Assembly (NCBI RefSeq): GCF_008386695.1
Contig: NZ_VUOC01000004.1
Coordinates: forward strand, 2,888,574 to 2,952,573
DNA length: 64,000 nt
DNA from: Chitinophaga agrisoli
GTDB taxonomy: Bacteria > Bacteroidota > Bacteroidia > Chitinophagales > Chitinophagaceae
Reading direction: 5' to 3'
The notes below the pieces were generated by a model. That model was not told where the DNA came from. It was given only the letters and a program-made list of their open reading frames with translations, and ran no database searches. Shown here one piece after another: positions 34,977 to 42,988 of this stretch. The position numbers and the translations under genes are program-made. Every line of letters starts with the position of its first letter. Position 1 is the first letter of the stretch.

Positions 34977-35516
34977 ATGAACCCGTCCCCCAAAAAGAGG
35001 TTACTATTCCAACTCTATGCACTGTCATGGTGCCTGTTTCTATTCTCCAATACTGCTACCGCCCAGGAGTTTCCCAAAGGATGGGTGTTTCCGCTAAACC
35101 TGGGACAAGGCGCAGTTACCGCTTTCAATCATACGCCAGACCTTTATTTAGGCACGCTTTCATTCAGCCCGCAGTACACGCTTGTACCAGGCCGGTTGCG
35201 CGCGGGTATTACCGCCGGCGGCGCTTATACCAATAAAAGGATCTATGGCATTGGCGGGCCGCAACTGGCGCTGCTGCTAACGGATAAACCGAAGATACTT
35301 TCCAGTACAGTGTTGAATGTTCAGCTGGTAGCGGAGCAGCTCTGGGGCACAAAAGAGCAGCGGTTGGCCGGTGGCGGACTGGCGGTGGAAGTGGGTCAGC
35401 TGGCGGTATTTTCGATAAAGGCTTTGCGGGATTATCATTTGAATGCGTGGTGGATAGCAGGAAGCGTGGGCGTAAATTTGTTTGGCAAGAAACCAAAGGA
35501 GAACCCGTTTGAGTGA
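34977..35516 (+). CDS. Exported protein of unknown function, probable outer membrane protein
   Basis: 179 residues with an N-terminal signal sequence (KKRLLFQLYALSWCLFLFSNTATAQ). The mature part has beta-strand-like stretches (TLSFSPQYTLVPGRLRAGIT, WWIAGSVGVNLFG) that suggest a small barrel. No family recognised. Starts 40 bp after the preceding small gene and could share its transcript. Confidence 0.6.
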   Translation: MNPSPKKRLLFQLYALSWCLFLFSNTATAQEFPKGWVFPLNLGQGAVTAFNHTPDLYLGTLSFSPQYTLVPGRLRAGITAGGAYTNKRIYGIGGPQLALLLTDKPKILSSTVLNVQLVAEQLWGTKEQRLAGGGLAVEVGQLAVFSIKALRDYHLNAWWIAGSVGVNLFGKKPKENPFE

Positions 35517-35746
35517 TGAGAATGGTGAAGTAGTTAGTTGAAATACTAAGTGGCTGGAGTAGATAATGATGAGATATCAGGAAGAGTAGGACGCATTGAA
35601 GAACTAAACGGCTGGCTGAAGTATACTGGAATACTATGATGATGGAAGGTTAGCTGAGAGCGGAATCAATATCTGATTGTAAGAATAACAGGCTGGCTTA
35701 ACAGGAACTATATAGTGAACATTGAACAATGTAAACGTAAAGAGTT

Positions 35747-36748
35747 ATGGCGAAGACAGCTTTAGTAGTGAGCGGCGGCGGTTCCAAGGGCGCATTTGCC
35801 GTGGGCGTGATCAAATATCTTACGGAAAACCGGCCGGATATACAGTTTGATACACTGTGCGGCACCAGCACCGGCTCCTTAATTGTACCCCTGGTAGCGC
35901 TGGGCGAAACCAATCTCCTGGAAATCCTGTATACCACCCAAACCACCGCCGATGTAGTGCTTACCGGCAATATCCTGAACCGTTTTCTGCGTGCCAACTC
36001 CCTGTATGACGCCACTCCCCTGGCGCGGCAAATAACCAATATCATTACGGAAGAGCGCTTTGAACGGCTGGCGGCATTACGTAAAGAACTATTCCTGACC
36101 GGCGTATGCCTGCAAACCGGGCGCATCACCTATTTCAGCACAACGGGCATGCCCATGCTGAATAATAGTTATGATGTGGTAAAATTGACCACCGCGCAGG
36201 CCATGCGGGAAGCCGTGCTGGCCTCTGCATGCCAGCCGGTGTTTATGCCGCCAATAGAGGTATCTGCCGTTACGGAAAAACCCCGGCAGTTTGTAGATGG
36301 CGGCCTGCGGGAATATGCACCTATACAGCTGGCCATTGATAACGGGGCTACGGAGATCTATGCGATCCTCTTAACGCCGGAAACACCGCCTATCAGCAGT
36401 GAGCGTTTCAGCAGCGCGTTTGATATACTGGAGCAAACGATCGATTGGTTCACCACGGATGTGGCGGTAAATGATGTGCAGATACCGTTATTGTATAACC
36501 GGGCGCTGGAATACCTGGCCGCCGTGAAACAAAAGATGCAGGATGGCGGTATACCGGCAGCGGATATTGATAAGTATTTTGATATACCCGGCGCTAATCC
36601 ATTCCTGGGAAAACGATCACTGACCATCCATCTTATCCGGCCGGATGCGCCATTAGGCGGTGGCCCTGGTGGGTTGGAGTTTGATCCCACGGAGATGAAA
36701 GGTATGCTGGCTAAAGGGATGGAGGTAGCGGAGCGGTTGTTTAGCTGA
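35747..36748 (+). CDS. Patatin-like phospholipase/acyl hydrolase
   Basis: 333 residues. The oxyanion loop GGGSKGAF (10-17), nucleophile elbow GTSTG with S41 (39-43), and dyad aspartate D184 in DGGLREYAP are all present, so it should be an active Ser-Asp lipid hydrolase. No signal peptide and no membrane helix, so cytoplasmic or peripheral. Substrates in this family range from phospholipids to lysophospholipids and other acyl esters. Single gene; the 230 bp upstream contain only three weak repeats around GGCTGG. Confidence 0.9.
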   Translation: MAKTALVVSGGGSKGAFAVGVIKYLTENRPDIQFDTLCGTSTGSLIVPLVALGETNLLEILYTTQTTADVVLTGNILNRFLRANSLYDATPLARQITNIITEERFERLAALRKELFLTGVCLQTGRITYFSTTGMPMLNNSYDVVKLTTAQAMREAVLASACQPVFMPPIEVSAVTEKPRQFVDGGLREYAPIQLAIDNGATEIYAILLTPETPPISSERFSSAFDILEQTIDWFTTDVAVNDVQIPLLYNRALEYLAAVKQKMQDGGIPAADIDKYFDIPGANPFLGKRSLTIHLIRPDAPLGGGPGGLEFDPTEMKGMLAKGMEVAERLFS

Positions 36749-36795
36749 AGATGATGATGTGCAGCATGTTTGTGATGTAGACCTGTGCGGCTTTC

Positions 36796-37188
36796 TTAAA
36801 GGGAAATGTACGGCCTGCGGATCACAGCATCGATGAATTTATTTATCTCGCTTGGATCTATCGGTTTCCTGAAATAAGTAATATCCATATTTAAGTGGGC
36901 ATACTCTTCTTCCTGTATGTCAGCGCCGGACTCAAGGATGATTTTATTTTTATAGCCATTTTCTTTAAGTGCGGTAATAAATGTGAGCCCATCCATGACC
37001 GGCATGCTCCAATCTGTTATGATGATATCATAACTAAGAACATCCTTTGTTAATAAAACTGTAGCCGGTTCATGGGCAATGTCAATTATACATTGGTATG
37101 GGGCATTTGTTTTGAGCCATTGTTGCAGACTCTTTTGAGAAACGAGTAAGGATTGTACATTGTCATCTACTATTAAGATCTTTTTCAT
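36796..37188 (-). CDS. Single-domain response regulator (CheY-like receiver)
   Basis: 130 residues, one receiver domain. Acidic pocket D8-D9, phospho-acceptor D59 (IIITDWSMPVMDG), S86 in place of the conserved Thr/Ser, and K108 in YFRKPI. No output domain. It lies 1 bp after the stop of the membrane/coiled-coil gene 37190-37759, so the two are one unit; the partner is probably part of the same signalling path. No histidine kinase is in the window near it. Confidence 0.92.
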   Translation of the reverse strand: MKKILIVDDNVQSLLVSQKSLQQWLKTNAPYQCIIDIAHEPATVLLTKDVLSYDIIITDWSMPVMDGLTFITALKENGYKNKIILESGADIQEEEYAHLNMDITYFRKPIDPSEINKFIDAVIRRPYISL

Positions 37189-37189
37189 T

Positions 37190-37759
37190 TTAAGACGCTA
37201 TCCTGGTTATAATATTGTACTTGATGTCCCGTAATACCTCTTGCTGTTCTGTAAGCCGGCTTCTTTTATGGGCTAAGGTATTTTTTTGCTCGTCAGATAA
37301 GCTAACATATGTTGCGTTGTTCAAATAGCTTTTTAATAAAAAAAGAGCATCTGCCGAAAATGTTTTTATATCATGAACAGATTGTTTTGTAACTGATTTC
37401 AGCATAGAGAAATCGTCTTCGTAAAGCGTAACCAGTTTTTCGATATCAAGTTTTAACGCTGCGATGATCACTTCTGTTGATACGGTATCCGGGAGGCAGG
37501 TTATCGCGAGATAAAGCGTTTCCTTTAATCGCTGTATGCAGCTGATGGCGCGGTCAATGGCGTCGATCTCCTTTTCCGCCTGTTTAACGGCGAATAAACG
37601 TGCCTGTTTTTTTCTGTCCAGTTCATCTTTCAATCGCTCCAGTTCCAACACAGTGGCTTTATTGTGCCTGAGCGTAATTCTGGCGGAAATAAAATTGGCA
37701 ATACCAATTAAGATCGCTGCAAAGGATGAGATGAGGGCTACTATGATCGTTGCATTCAT
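37190..37759 (-). CDS. Membrane-anchored helical protein of unknown function, partner of the receiver
   Basis: 189 residues. One N-terminal membrane helix (about 3-25, IIVALISSFAAILIGIANF), then a coiled coil rich in charged residues (about 28-65, LELERLKDELDRKKQAR) and a further all-helical region to the end. No kinase, HAMP or phosphotransfer motif seen. Translationally linked to the receiver gene (1-bp gap). It may anchor or sense for the receiver, but the sequence does not show how. Confidence 0.7.
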   Translation of the reverse strand: MNATIIVALISSFAAILIGIANFISARITLRHNKATVLELERLKDELDRKKQARLFAVKQAEKEIDAIDRAISCIQRLKETLYLAITCLPDTVSTEVIIAALKLDIEKLVTLYEDDFSMLKSVTKQSVHDIKTFSADALFLLKSYLNNATYVSLSDEQKNTLAHKRSRLTEQQEVLRDIKYNIITRIAS

Positions 37760-37927
37760 TCGGAACAGGGTTGATCCATGAATGTACTAATTATTAACCA
37801 AATCCATCGCCCCTACCCTACTTCATACCAGCCACGGCGTGCTTATCAAATATATGTAAAAGCAGGGGGGAAAAGAAAGGGGAACGCTGTGCGGCGCCCC
37901 CTGGGTATGTTAAATTTCTGTGTCCTC

Positions 37928-39793
37928 TTAAGGTTTGTACACGTTATTCTTCCGGTCGATATCTGCCATACGCTGGCTGGGATCAATTTCCAGGCTGGAG
38001 ATCTCGCTAACCGGGATATCCAGCTGTATTTCGTAGGTAGGATGCGTCCATGCCCACCATTCGTGGGTGATACGTTTCATGGAATCGTCTTCCTGCGGTT
38101 TTTCGCCAAACATGAGGGACAGCGGAATATAGTGCATCACCTGTACACCGTTGGTGGCGGTTAATACCAGGTCAATAGGCATGGGCATCTCCCCTATCCT
38201 GCGCAGGCGCACCACGGCTTTGCCGTCTTTATCGTATACGCTGTCAATACTGTAATCCACATGTTTAAGGGTGTTTACGAAGAACATCCGGTACCAGTCC
38301 AGCTGGAGGCCGCTTGCTTTCTCCATAACCCGCATAAAGTCATTTACATTGGGATGTTTGAAGCGCCAGTCCGCATAATAGTTCAGCAGTCCTTTATCCC
38401 GGGCCTTTGCGCCGATCACATATCCCAGCTGCTCCAGGAAAACGGCGCCTTTAGGATAAGCGTTAAGGCTATAGGCGTAGTTGGTGCTGAAATAGTCTGA
38501 GGGAGTGCTCATCGGCTCTTCCAGGCCGCTGCGCACCAGGGCGAAATAACCGTTGTAAGTGCCGGCATGCGCGCCTTCCCCTTTCAGGGAGTCGATGGTA
38601 TTGAACGTTACATTATCTTCCGCAAAAGTGGTAAACCCTTCATCCATCCAGGGATACAGGCTTTCGTTGGTGCCCATCATACCCTGGTACCAGCTGTGCA
38701 TCCATTCATGCATGGCAACGCCATACAGGCCGTTCAGCTTGCCATTGCCCATAATGAGCGTAGCCATGGGATACTCCATGCCGCCATCGCCACCCTGGAT
38801 AAAGGAATACTGTTTATACGGATAAGCGCCATAGTGGGCTTTGATAAATGCATATGCCGCCGGCACCATCTTCGCAAATTGCGGCCAGGTATCCTGGGTA
38901 GCCTCGTTCTCTATATAGAAGAAGTGGGCGGTAAAACCATCCACACGCTGCGTGATATGTTTATAGTCCGGATCAGCCGCCCATACAAAATCGTGCACAT
39001 TGGGCGCTACGAAATGCCATACCAGGTTACTACCAGCCGGACGGGTTACCTGCGCGCCGGGTGTTTCATAGCCATGGCCTACCTGGTTAGGATTCTGCAG
39101 GTAGCCGGTGCCGCCTATTACAAAACGTTTATCGATAGTGATGGTTACGTCATAATCGCCCCAAACGCCGTAGAACTCGCGGGCAACGTAGAAAGTGGGA
39201 TGCCAGCCTTCGTAGTCATACTCGCACATTTTAGGATACCACTGGGACATGGAGTAATCCACGCCCTCCGCATTATTACGGCCGCTGCGGCGGATCTGCA
39301 CCGGCACCTGCGCTTCAAAGTCCATGTCGAACACGGTGGTGGCATGCGGGAGGATGGGTTTATCCAGCGTTACTTCGAGGATGGTTTCCACTACTTTGTA
39401 TTGCAGTGCGCGGCCATCACGTTTGAGGGAGAGTACTTTCTGGTAGCCGATCTCGTCTGGTTTAAGATTGGCGATACGGTCGCGTACGCGGCCATCCCAG
39501 TCTGCACGGCCGTTTGGCAGCACGGTTTTGCCCAGCTCACGGCTGCGCATATCCATCATGCTGTTGGGTTGAAAGGCATTCCAGTAGAGATGGTAGAATA
39601 CTTTGTACAGCGTGTCGGGTGAGTTATTGGTGTATTCCAGGCGTTGTTTGCCGGTGAAACGATGGTTTTCGACGTTCATTTTCACGTCCATGGTGTATTT
39701 CACCCGTTGCTGCCAACGGTCTGGCTGTGCCTTTAGTGAGAGTCCTGTAAATAGGAAGGCGAGCAGGGTTGCTCCTGCGATCATTTGCTTCAT
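37928..39793 (-). CDS. Exported M1-family metallopeptidase
   Basis: 621 residues with a signal peptide (to about 22, SLKAQ). N-terminal beta domain (25-265), then the thermolysin-like domain with GGMEYP (337-342, exopeptidase motif), the zinc motif H362-E-W-M-H366 and the third ligand E385 in DEGFTTFAED (HExxH-x18-E). This is the aminopeptidase N/LTA4 hydrolase family; it should trim peptides in the periplasm or outside the cell. It lacks the C-terminal helical domains of long aminopeptidase N, as is usual for the Bacteroidota short form. Single-gene unit. Confidence 0.92.
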   Translation of the reverse strand: MKQMIAGATLLAFLFTGLSLKAQPDRWQQRVKYTMDVKMNVENHRFTGKQRLEYTNNSPDTLYKVFYHLYWNAFQPNSMMDMRSRELGKTVLPNGRADWDGRVRDRIANLKPDEIGYQKVLSLKRDGRALQYKVVETILEVTLDKPILPHATTVFDMDFEAQVPVQIRRSGRNNAEGVDYSMSQWYPKMCEYDYEGWHPTFYVAREFYGVWGDYDVTITIDKRFVIGGTGYLQNPNQVGHGYETPGAQVTRPAGSNLVWHFVAPNVHDFVWAADPDYKHITQRVDGFTAHFFYIENEATQDTWPQFAKMVPAAYAFIKAHYGAYPYKQYSFIQGGDGGMEYPMATLIMGNGKLNGLYGVAMHEWMHSWYQGMMGTNESLYPWMDEGFTTFAEDNVTFNTIDSLKGEGAHAGTYNGYFALVRSGLEEPMSTPSDYFSTNYAYSLNAYPKGAVFLEQLGYVIGAKARDKGLLNYYADWRFKHPNVNDFMRVMEKASGLQLDWYRMFFVNTLKHVDYSIDSVYDKDGKAVVRLRRIGEMPMPIDLVLTATNGVQVMHYIPLSLMFGEKPQEDDSMKRITHEWWAWTHPTYEIQLDIPVSEISSLEIDPSQRMADIDRKNNVYKP

Positions 39794-39837
39794 CCAGCGT
39801 TTAGATTTTAGAGTGCTAATTTAGGGCTATTTGGGGT

Positions 39838-39876
39838 TTATGTGGCTCCTACTATCACTACAATTTCCCAGTTGAC
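39838..39876 (-). pseudogene. Relic of an rsmI 3' end (13 codons including stop)
   Basis: Read on the minus strand it gives VNWEIVVIVGAT and TAA; the real rsmI end (41015-41053) gives VKGEIVVIVAGV and TAA. Thirty of 39 bases agree with no gap, including a 19-base identical block (39851-39869 and 41028-41046) and the stop codon. Upstream of it the match ends. Same strand as rsmI, 1177 bp away, on the other side of the cassette. Confidence 0.5.
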
Positions 39877-40036
39877 AATTTTTTGTGGGGAATGTTTTTG
39901 GGGGATTAGATAAGTTTAGCAGCTGGTTTTGGGGTCAAAAACGGGCAAATAATAAGGGGACTTAAATGATAAAAAAAGGAGTAAAAGCGTGATCCAAATC
40001 CTCTCTAATTGATTGAAAGTTAATCACCTATTTTCA

Positions 40037-40066
40037 TTGCCGGGAAATTGGAACGGGTTAATTTTA
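40037..40066 (+). promoter_or_regulatory. Promoter-like TTG ... TAATTTTA pair before the cassette
   Basis: TTG (40037-40039), 19-bp spacer, TAATTTTA (40059-40066), one base off TAnnTTTG. Start codon 53 bp further on, with the palindrome at 40081-40092 between. Confidence 0.45.
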
Positions 40067-40080
40067 CAGCGTTGAATGAA

Positions 40081-40092
40081 TGAAACGTTTCA
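40081..40092. promoter_or_regulatory. Perfect 12-bp palindrome TGAAACGTTTCA, candidate operator
   Basis: The core AAACGTTT is the same as in operators of LacI/PurR-type repressors. It lies 15 bp downstream of the -7 box, where a bound repressor would block transcription. No LacI-type gene is in this window. Confidence 0.4.
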
Positions 40093-40118
40093 ATTATCAA
40101 ACTTAAAAATTTTTGCAC

Positions 40119-40355
40119 ATGCTTGAGAAAGAGTTACAATATTACATCGACAACCAGGAACAGCTGGTGAATCTTTACAACGGCAAACATCTTATTATAA
40201 AGGATGAGCAGGTCCAGGGCGCTTATGATACATTCGAAAAGGCGTATGCGACTGGTTTTGGAGAGTATGAGCCGGGTACTTTTATAATTCAGCATTGTTT
40301 CCCCGGAAAGGCGTCTTACAGCGCTGCTATCTGGTCTCCCAGAGTACTTTTTTAG
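40119..40355 (+). CDS. Small DUF5678-like protein
   Basis: 78 residues from ATG at 40119 (MLEKELQYYIDNQEQL). The pattern YYIDNQEQLVNLYNGKHLII, V-GAY, KAYATGFGEYEPGTFIIQHC, FPGKASYS, and a final RVLF resembles small DUF5678-type proteins (IQ-C-PG...AY...S-RV-F). No signal peptide; probably cytoplasmic, function unknown. The protease gene starts 50 bp downstream on the same strand, so the two form one unit. The IIQHCFPG motif with a single Cys is the most conserved-looking part. Confidence 0.7.
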   Translation: MLEKELQYYIDNQEQLVNLYNGKHLIIKDEQVQGAYDTFEKAYATGFGEYEPGTFIIQHCFPGKASYSAAIWSPRVLF

Positions 40356-40405
40356 TTAACCACCTTAAATTTTCACTCCTTAGTTAACCTTTAAACTTTA
40401 AAACA

Positions 40406-40993
40406 TTGAGTCAACCATTTAAGGCCTTTACAGCCAGGCCAGCAGCAGGCTTATTGCAGGAAATTGTTGTGAATGTCGGCGTTTCAGCTCCTTTCCCTGT
40501 AAACCTCGGTGATTGGATCAGCAACGATGATTCACGGGTCTTACAAATTGGAGCATTGTGGGATACCGGCGCCACCAATAGTGTGATAACCAAATCAACG
40601 GCAAGACAGTTGGGGCTTGAACCATTTGGCATGATTGAAAGTTATCATGCCGGGGGTAAAACGAAGGCGCCCAGATACGCTGTTCACATCTTCCTGCCTA
40701 CCGGAGACATGTTAATGAATGTTAAGGTATCAGAATGTGCAGATGCAACAGGCAGTTTTGGTGTGGTCATAGGCATGGACATTATTACAAAAGGAGATTT
40801 TGTGATCACAAATGTGCAAAACACCACTACCTTTTCTTTTAGAATGCCCTCCATTGAAACAATTGACTATACCCGAAGTAAGTATAATCAAGGGCCGATG
40901 ACGCATGTTTCCCCCTCCACACCGCGCAACATGCTTTGCCCATGTAACAGTGGAAAAAAGTATAAACATTGTCATGGGAAGGAGGAGGCTTAG
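40406..40993 (+). CDS. Retropepsin-like aspartic protease with C-terminal SEC-C zinc motif
   Basis: 195 residues starting at TTG (40406); it is the only usual start after the in-frame stop at 40385. The aspartic protease core has the catalytic LWDTGATNSVI (DTG-x-S/T type, D about residue 52), then the flap-like segment and GVVIGMDIITKGDFVI, matching the LIGMD-DFxI part of single-domain retropepsins, which work as dimers. Residues 178-191 are CPCNSGKKYKHCHG, a SEC-C motif (CxC...CH) that binds zinc and often protein or ribosomal partners, as in SecA. It is likely a cytoplasmic protease recruited through SEC-C. GC content looks lower than in the neighbours. Cotranscribed with the DUF5678-like gene. 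Confidence 0.82.
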   Translation: MSQPFKAFTARPAAGLLQEIVVNVGVSAPFPVNLGDWISNDDSRVLQIGALWDTGATNSVITKSTARQLGLEPFGMIESYHAGGKTKAPRYAVHIFLPTGDMLMNVKVSECADATGSFGVVIGMDIITKGDFVITNVQNTTTFSFRMPSIETIDYTRSKYNQGPMTHVSPSTPRNMLCPCNSGKKYKHCHGKEEA

Positions 40994-41014
40994 CATGTAA
41001 TGCTATCAGGTTTG

Positions 41015-41677
41015 TTATACCCCTGCCACTATCACTACAATTTCCCCTTTAACCCCTTTTTCTTTAAAGTAGTCATGTACTTCCTGCAGGCTGCCATGTT
41101 TATTTTCTTCAAACATTTTGGTTAACTCACGGCATACGCAGCATATACGATCCGGCCCAAAGTACTTGATCAGTTCTTCGAGGGTCTTTACCAGGCGTTG
41201 GGGGGATTCGTAGAAAACGATGGTGCGCTCATCCTGTGATAGTTGGGTGAACAGGGTATGACGGCCTTTTTTAAGAGGTAAAAAGCCTTCGAAACTAAAG
41301 CGGTTCATGGGGATACCACTATTAACGAGGGCGGGTACAAAGGCGGTAGCGCCGGGCAAACATTCCACCCGTATGCCTTCGCGTATACATTCCCTTACCA
41401 GCAGAAAGCCGGGATCTGATACGCCGGGCGTACCGGCATCTGTGATCAGGGCCATGGTTTTGCCAGCCTGCAGCTGTTGCGCAAGGTGCTGCAGTACCTT
41501 ATGTTCATTATGCTGATGGTAAGGCGTTACCGGCTTTTGTATGTTATAGTGCTTGAGGAGCACGCCGGAAGTGCGGGTATCTTCTGCCAGTATCAGGTCT
41601 ACCTCTCCCAGTACCTTTACGGCCCTGTAGGTGATATCGGCCAGATTGCCTATAGGGGAAGGAACGATGTAGAGCAT
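41015..41677 (-). CDS. rsmI: 16S rRNA (cytidine1402-2'-O)-methyltransferase RsmI
   Basis: 220 residues of the tetrapyrrole-methylase fold. The N-terminal LYIVPSPIGNLADITYRAV and AEDTRTSGVLLKHYNI, then LITDAGTPGVSDPGFLLV and LPGATAFVPALVNSG, are RsmI signatures. It 2'-O-methylates C1402 in the ribosomal decoding centre. It lacks the extra C-terminal domain of the 286-residue E. coli enzyme, as usual in Bacteroidota. Convergent with the protease gene (21 bp between stops). Its last 13 codons have a degenerate second copy at 39838-39876. Confidence 0.93.
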   Translation of the reverse strand: MLYIVPSPIGNLADITYRAVKVLGEVDLILAEDTRTSGVLLKHYNIQKPVTPYHQHNEHKVLQHLAQQLQAGKTMALITDAGTPGVSDPGFLLVRECIREGIRVECLPGATAFVPALVNSGIPMNRFSFEGFLPLKKGRHTLFTQLSQDERTIVFYESPQRLVKTLEELIKYFGPDRICCVCRELTKMFEENKHGSLQEVHDYFKEKGVKGEIVVIVAGV

Positions 41678-41687
41678 GAGGCCGGCT

Positions 41688-41759
41688 TTTAGCGCTTAGC
41701 TGTTAGCCGTTAGCGCTATGCCTTGCGGCTAACAGCTAACGGCTATGGCTAACAGCTTA
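41688..41759. repeat. Heptamer arrays between purS and rsmI
   Basis: Two opposed arrays (41688-41717; 41726-41759) of units such as TTAGCTG/TTAGCCG and GCTAACA/GCTAACG. They pair imperfectly into a hairpin. On the gene strand the array proximal to rsmI reads TAACGGC, TAACAGC, TAAGCGC toward the start, 11 bp away. Confidence 0.78.
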
Positions 41760-41761
41760 TT

Positions 41762-42007
41762 TTATTGAATATTTACTTCGTAGAATTCCATTACCTGGTT
41801 GGCCAGTAATTTCTGGCAGGCGTTCTCTGCCAGCTGTTGAGCTTCTTCTTTGGAAGCGGCATCTATTTGCAGGGTAATGTGTTTGCCTATCCTTACATCG
41901 TTTACCTGGCCAATGCCCAGGTTCTTTAATCCGCTCATAACCGCTTTACCCTGGGGATCCAGCAATTCTTTCAGTGGCATCACATTAATGTGCGCAGTAA
42001 ATGTCAT
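41762..42007 (-). CDS. purS: Phosphoribosylformylglycinamidine synthase subunit PurS
   Basis: 81 residues from ATG at 42007 (MTFTAHINVMPLKELLDPQG); upstream codons add no family sequence. PurS bridges PurQ and PurL in the FGAM synthase complex of purine synthesis. KAVMSGLKNLGIGQVNDVRIGK and the final EFYEVNI are typical. PurQ and PurL are not adjacent. Lies between pssA and rsmI on one strand (58 bp after pssA). Confidence 0.9.
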   Translation of the reverse strand: MTFTAHINVMPLKELLDPQGKAVMSGLKNLGIGQVNDVRIGKHITLQIDAASKEEAQQLAENACQKLLANQVMEFYEVNIQ

Positions 42008-42065
42008 TGTGCTAAAAATTTTGAAGTGCAAACCTAGCGAAAATTGTTGATAGTTAAGAGGACTA

Positions 42066-42830
42066 TCACGCTGCTTTTCCGGGCGGCACTATCAATGACA
42101 GGACTACGTAGCAAACAAATATAAAGGGAGCAGCCGCATAATGGAGTATGGGAATAGCGGCCAGCAGCAGTACTATCAGCAACAGGCGCGGCCAGTTCTG
42201 GGCCATGTTAAAGCTCTTGAATTTAAGGCTGATCATGGGTATTTCCGCTACCATCAGGTAACACAGCAGGGCTATGATCACATACAGGACCCAGATATTC
42301 TGTAAAAAATGCGCCAGGTTGAAGTTATTGAACAACATGATCAGCGGGAAAGAAGCCACCAGCAGGCCAACGGCCGGCGTAGGCACCCCGATGAAGAATT
42401 CTGCCTGCCGGGTATCGAGGTTGAACCTGGCCAGGCGGTAAGCGGCAAAACAGGGCACCAGCAAGGCCGGGGCCAGGTTAAAATAAGATACGTCAAATAC
42501 GTCCGGCTGCTGCATATACGCGCTGCGTAACAGGCGGAACAGGATCATACCGGGTACTACGCCAAAACTCACCACATCTGCCAGGGAGTCGAGCTCCTTA
42601 CCCATGGGGGACTGGATACCCAGCCAGCGGGCCACCAGGCCATCGAAGAAGTCCAGCACGCCTGCGATCACTACAAGGGCGGAAGCCCAGTACACCGGCT
42701 CCGGATTGGTGATAGTATATTCTATCCCGTTAAACTCCGCTATATACTGCGGAGCGTGCAATATGAAGATGATGGCGATAGCGCCACAAAAAAGATTCCC
42801 TAAGGTTAGGACGTTAGAAAGTTGTCTCAT
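42066..42830 (-). CDS. pssA: CDP-diacylglycerol-serine O-phosphatidyltransferase
   Basis: 254 residues from ATG at 42830 (MRQLSNVLTLGNLFCGA). The CDP-alcohol phosphotransferase motif DG-x2-AR-x8-G-x3-D-x3-D is complete in FDGLVARWLGIQSPMGKELD plus the following SLADVVS. About seven membrane helices. It makes phosphatidylserine, the precursor of phosphatidylethanolamine, at the inner membrane. This is the type II (membrane) form. First gene of a probable pssA-purS-rsmI unit. Confidence 0.93.
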   Translation of the reverse strand: MRQLSNVLTLGNLFCGAIAIIFILHAPQYIAEFNGIEYTITNPEPVYWASALVVIAGVLDFFDGLVARWLGIQSPMGKELDSLADVVSFGVVPGMILFRLLRSAYMQQPDVFDVSYFNLAPALLVPCFAAYRLARFNLDTRQAEFFIGVPTPAVGLLVASFPLIMLFNNFNLAHFLQNIWVLYVIIALLCYLMVAEIPMISLKFKSFNMAQNWPRLLLIVLLLAAIPILHYAAAPFIFVCYVVLSLIVPPGKAA

Positions 42831-42988
42831 GACGGTCGTCGGTCCACAGTACACGGCGGCCACAGTAGTGGGCGGCGGCGGTTACACATGCCTGCCCAAT
42901 GTTCATCCGTTACTGCGGTGATTTTTGTACATAGATAATAAATTATTTCAAACTATTACGTAATGTTTGAAATTTATTCGTGATATGA

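Larger units (their letters stand above)
39794..40118. other. AT-rich region before the DUF5678-like/protease cassette
   Basis: 325 bp, richer in A/T than the flanks. It holds the rsmI-tail relic, a promoter-like pair and a 12-bp palindrome (listed separately). Nothing else recognised in 39880-40030. Confidence 0.6.

Noticed and set aside
35517-35746. Three weak repeats around GGCTGG upstream of the patatin gene
   Set aside because: The shared core is only about 8 bp and the spacing is irregular; too weak to call a repeat element.
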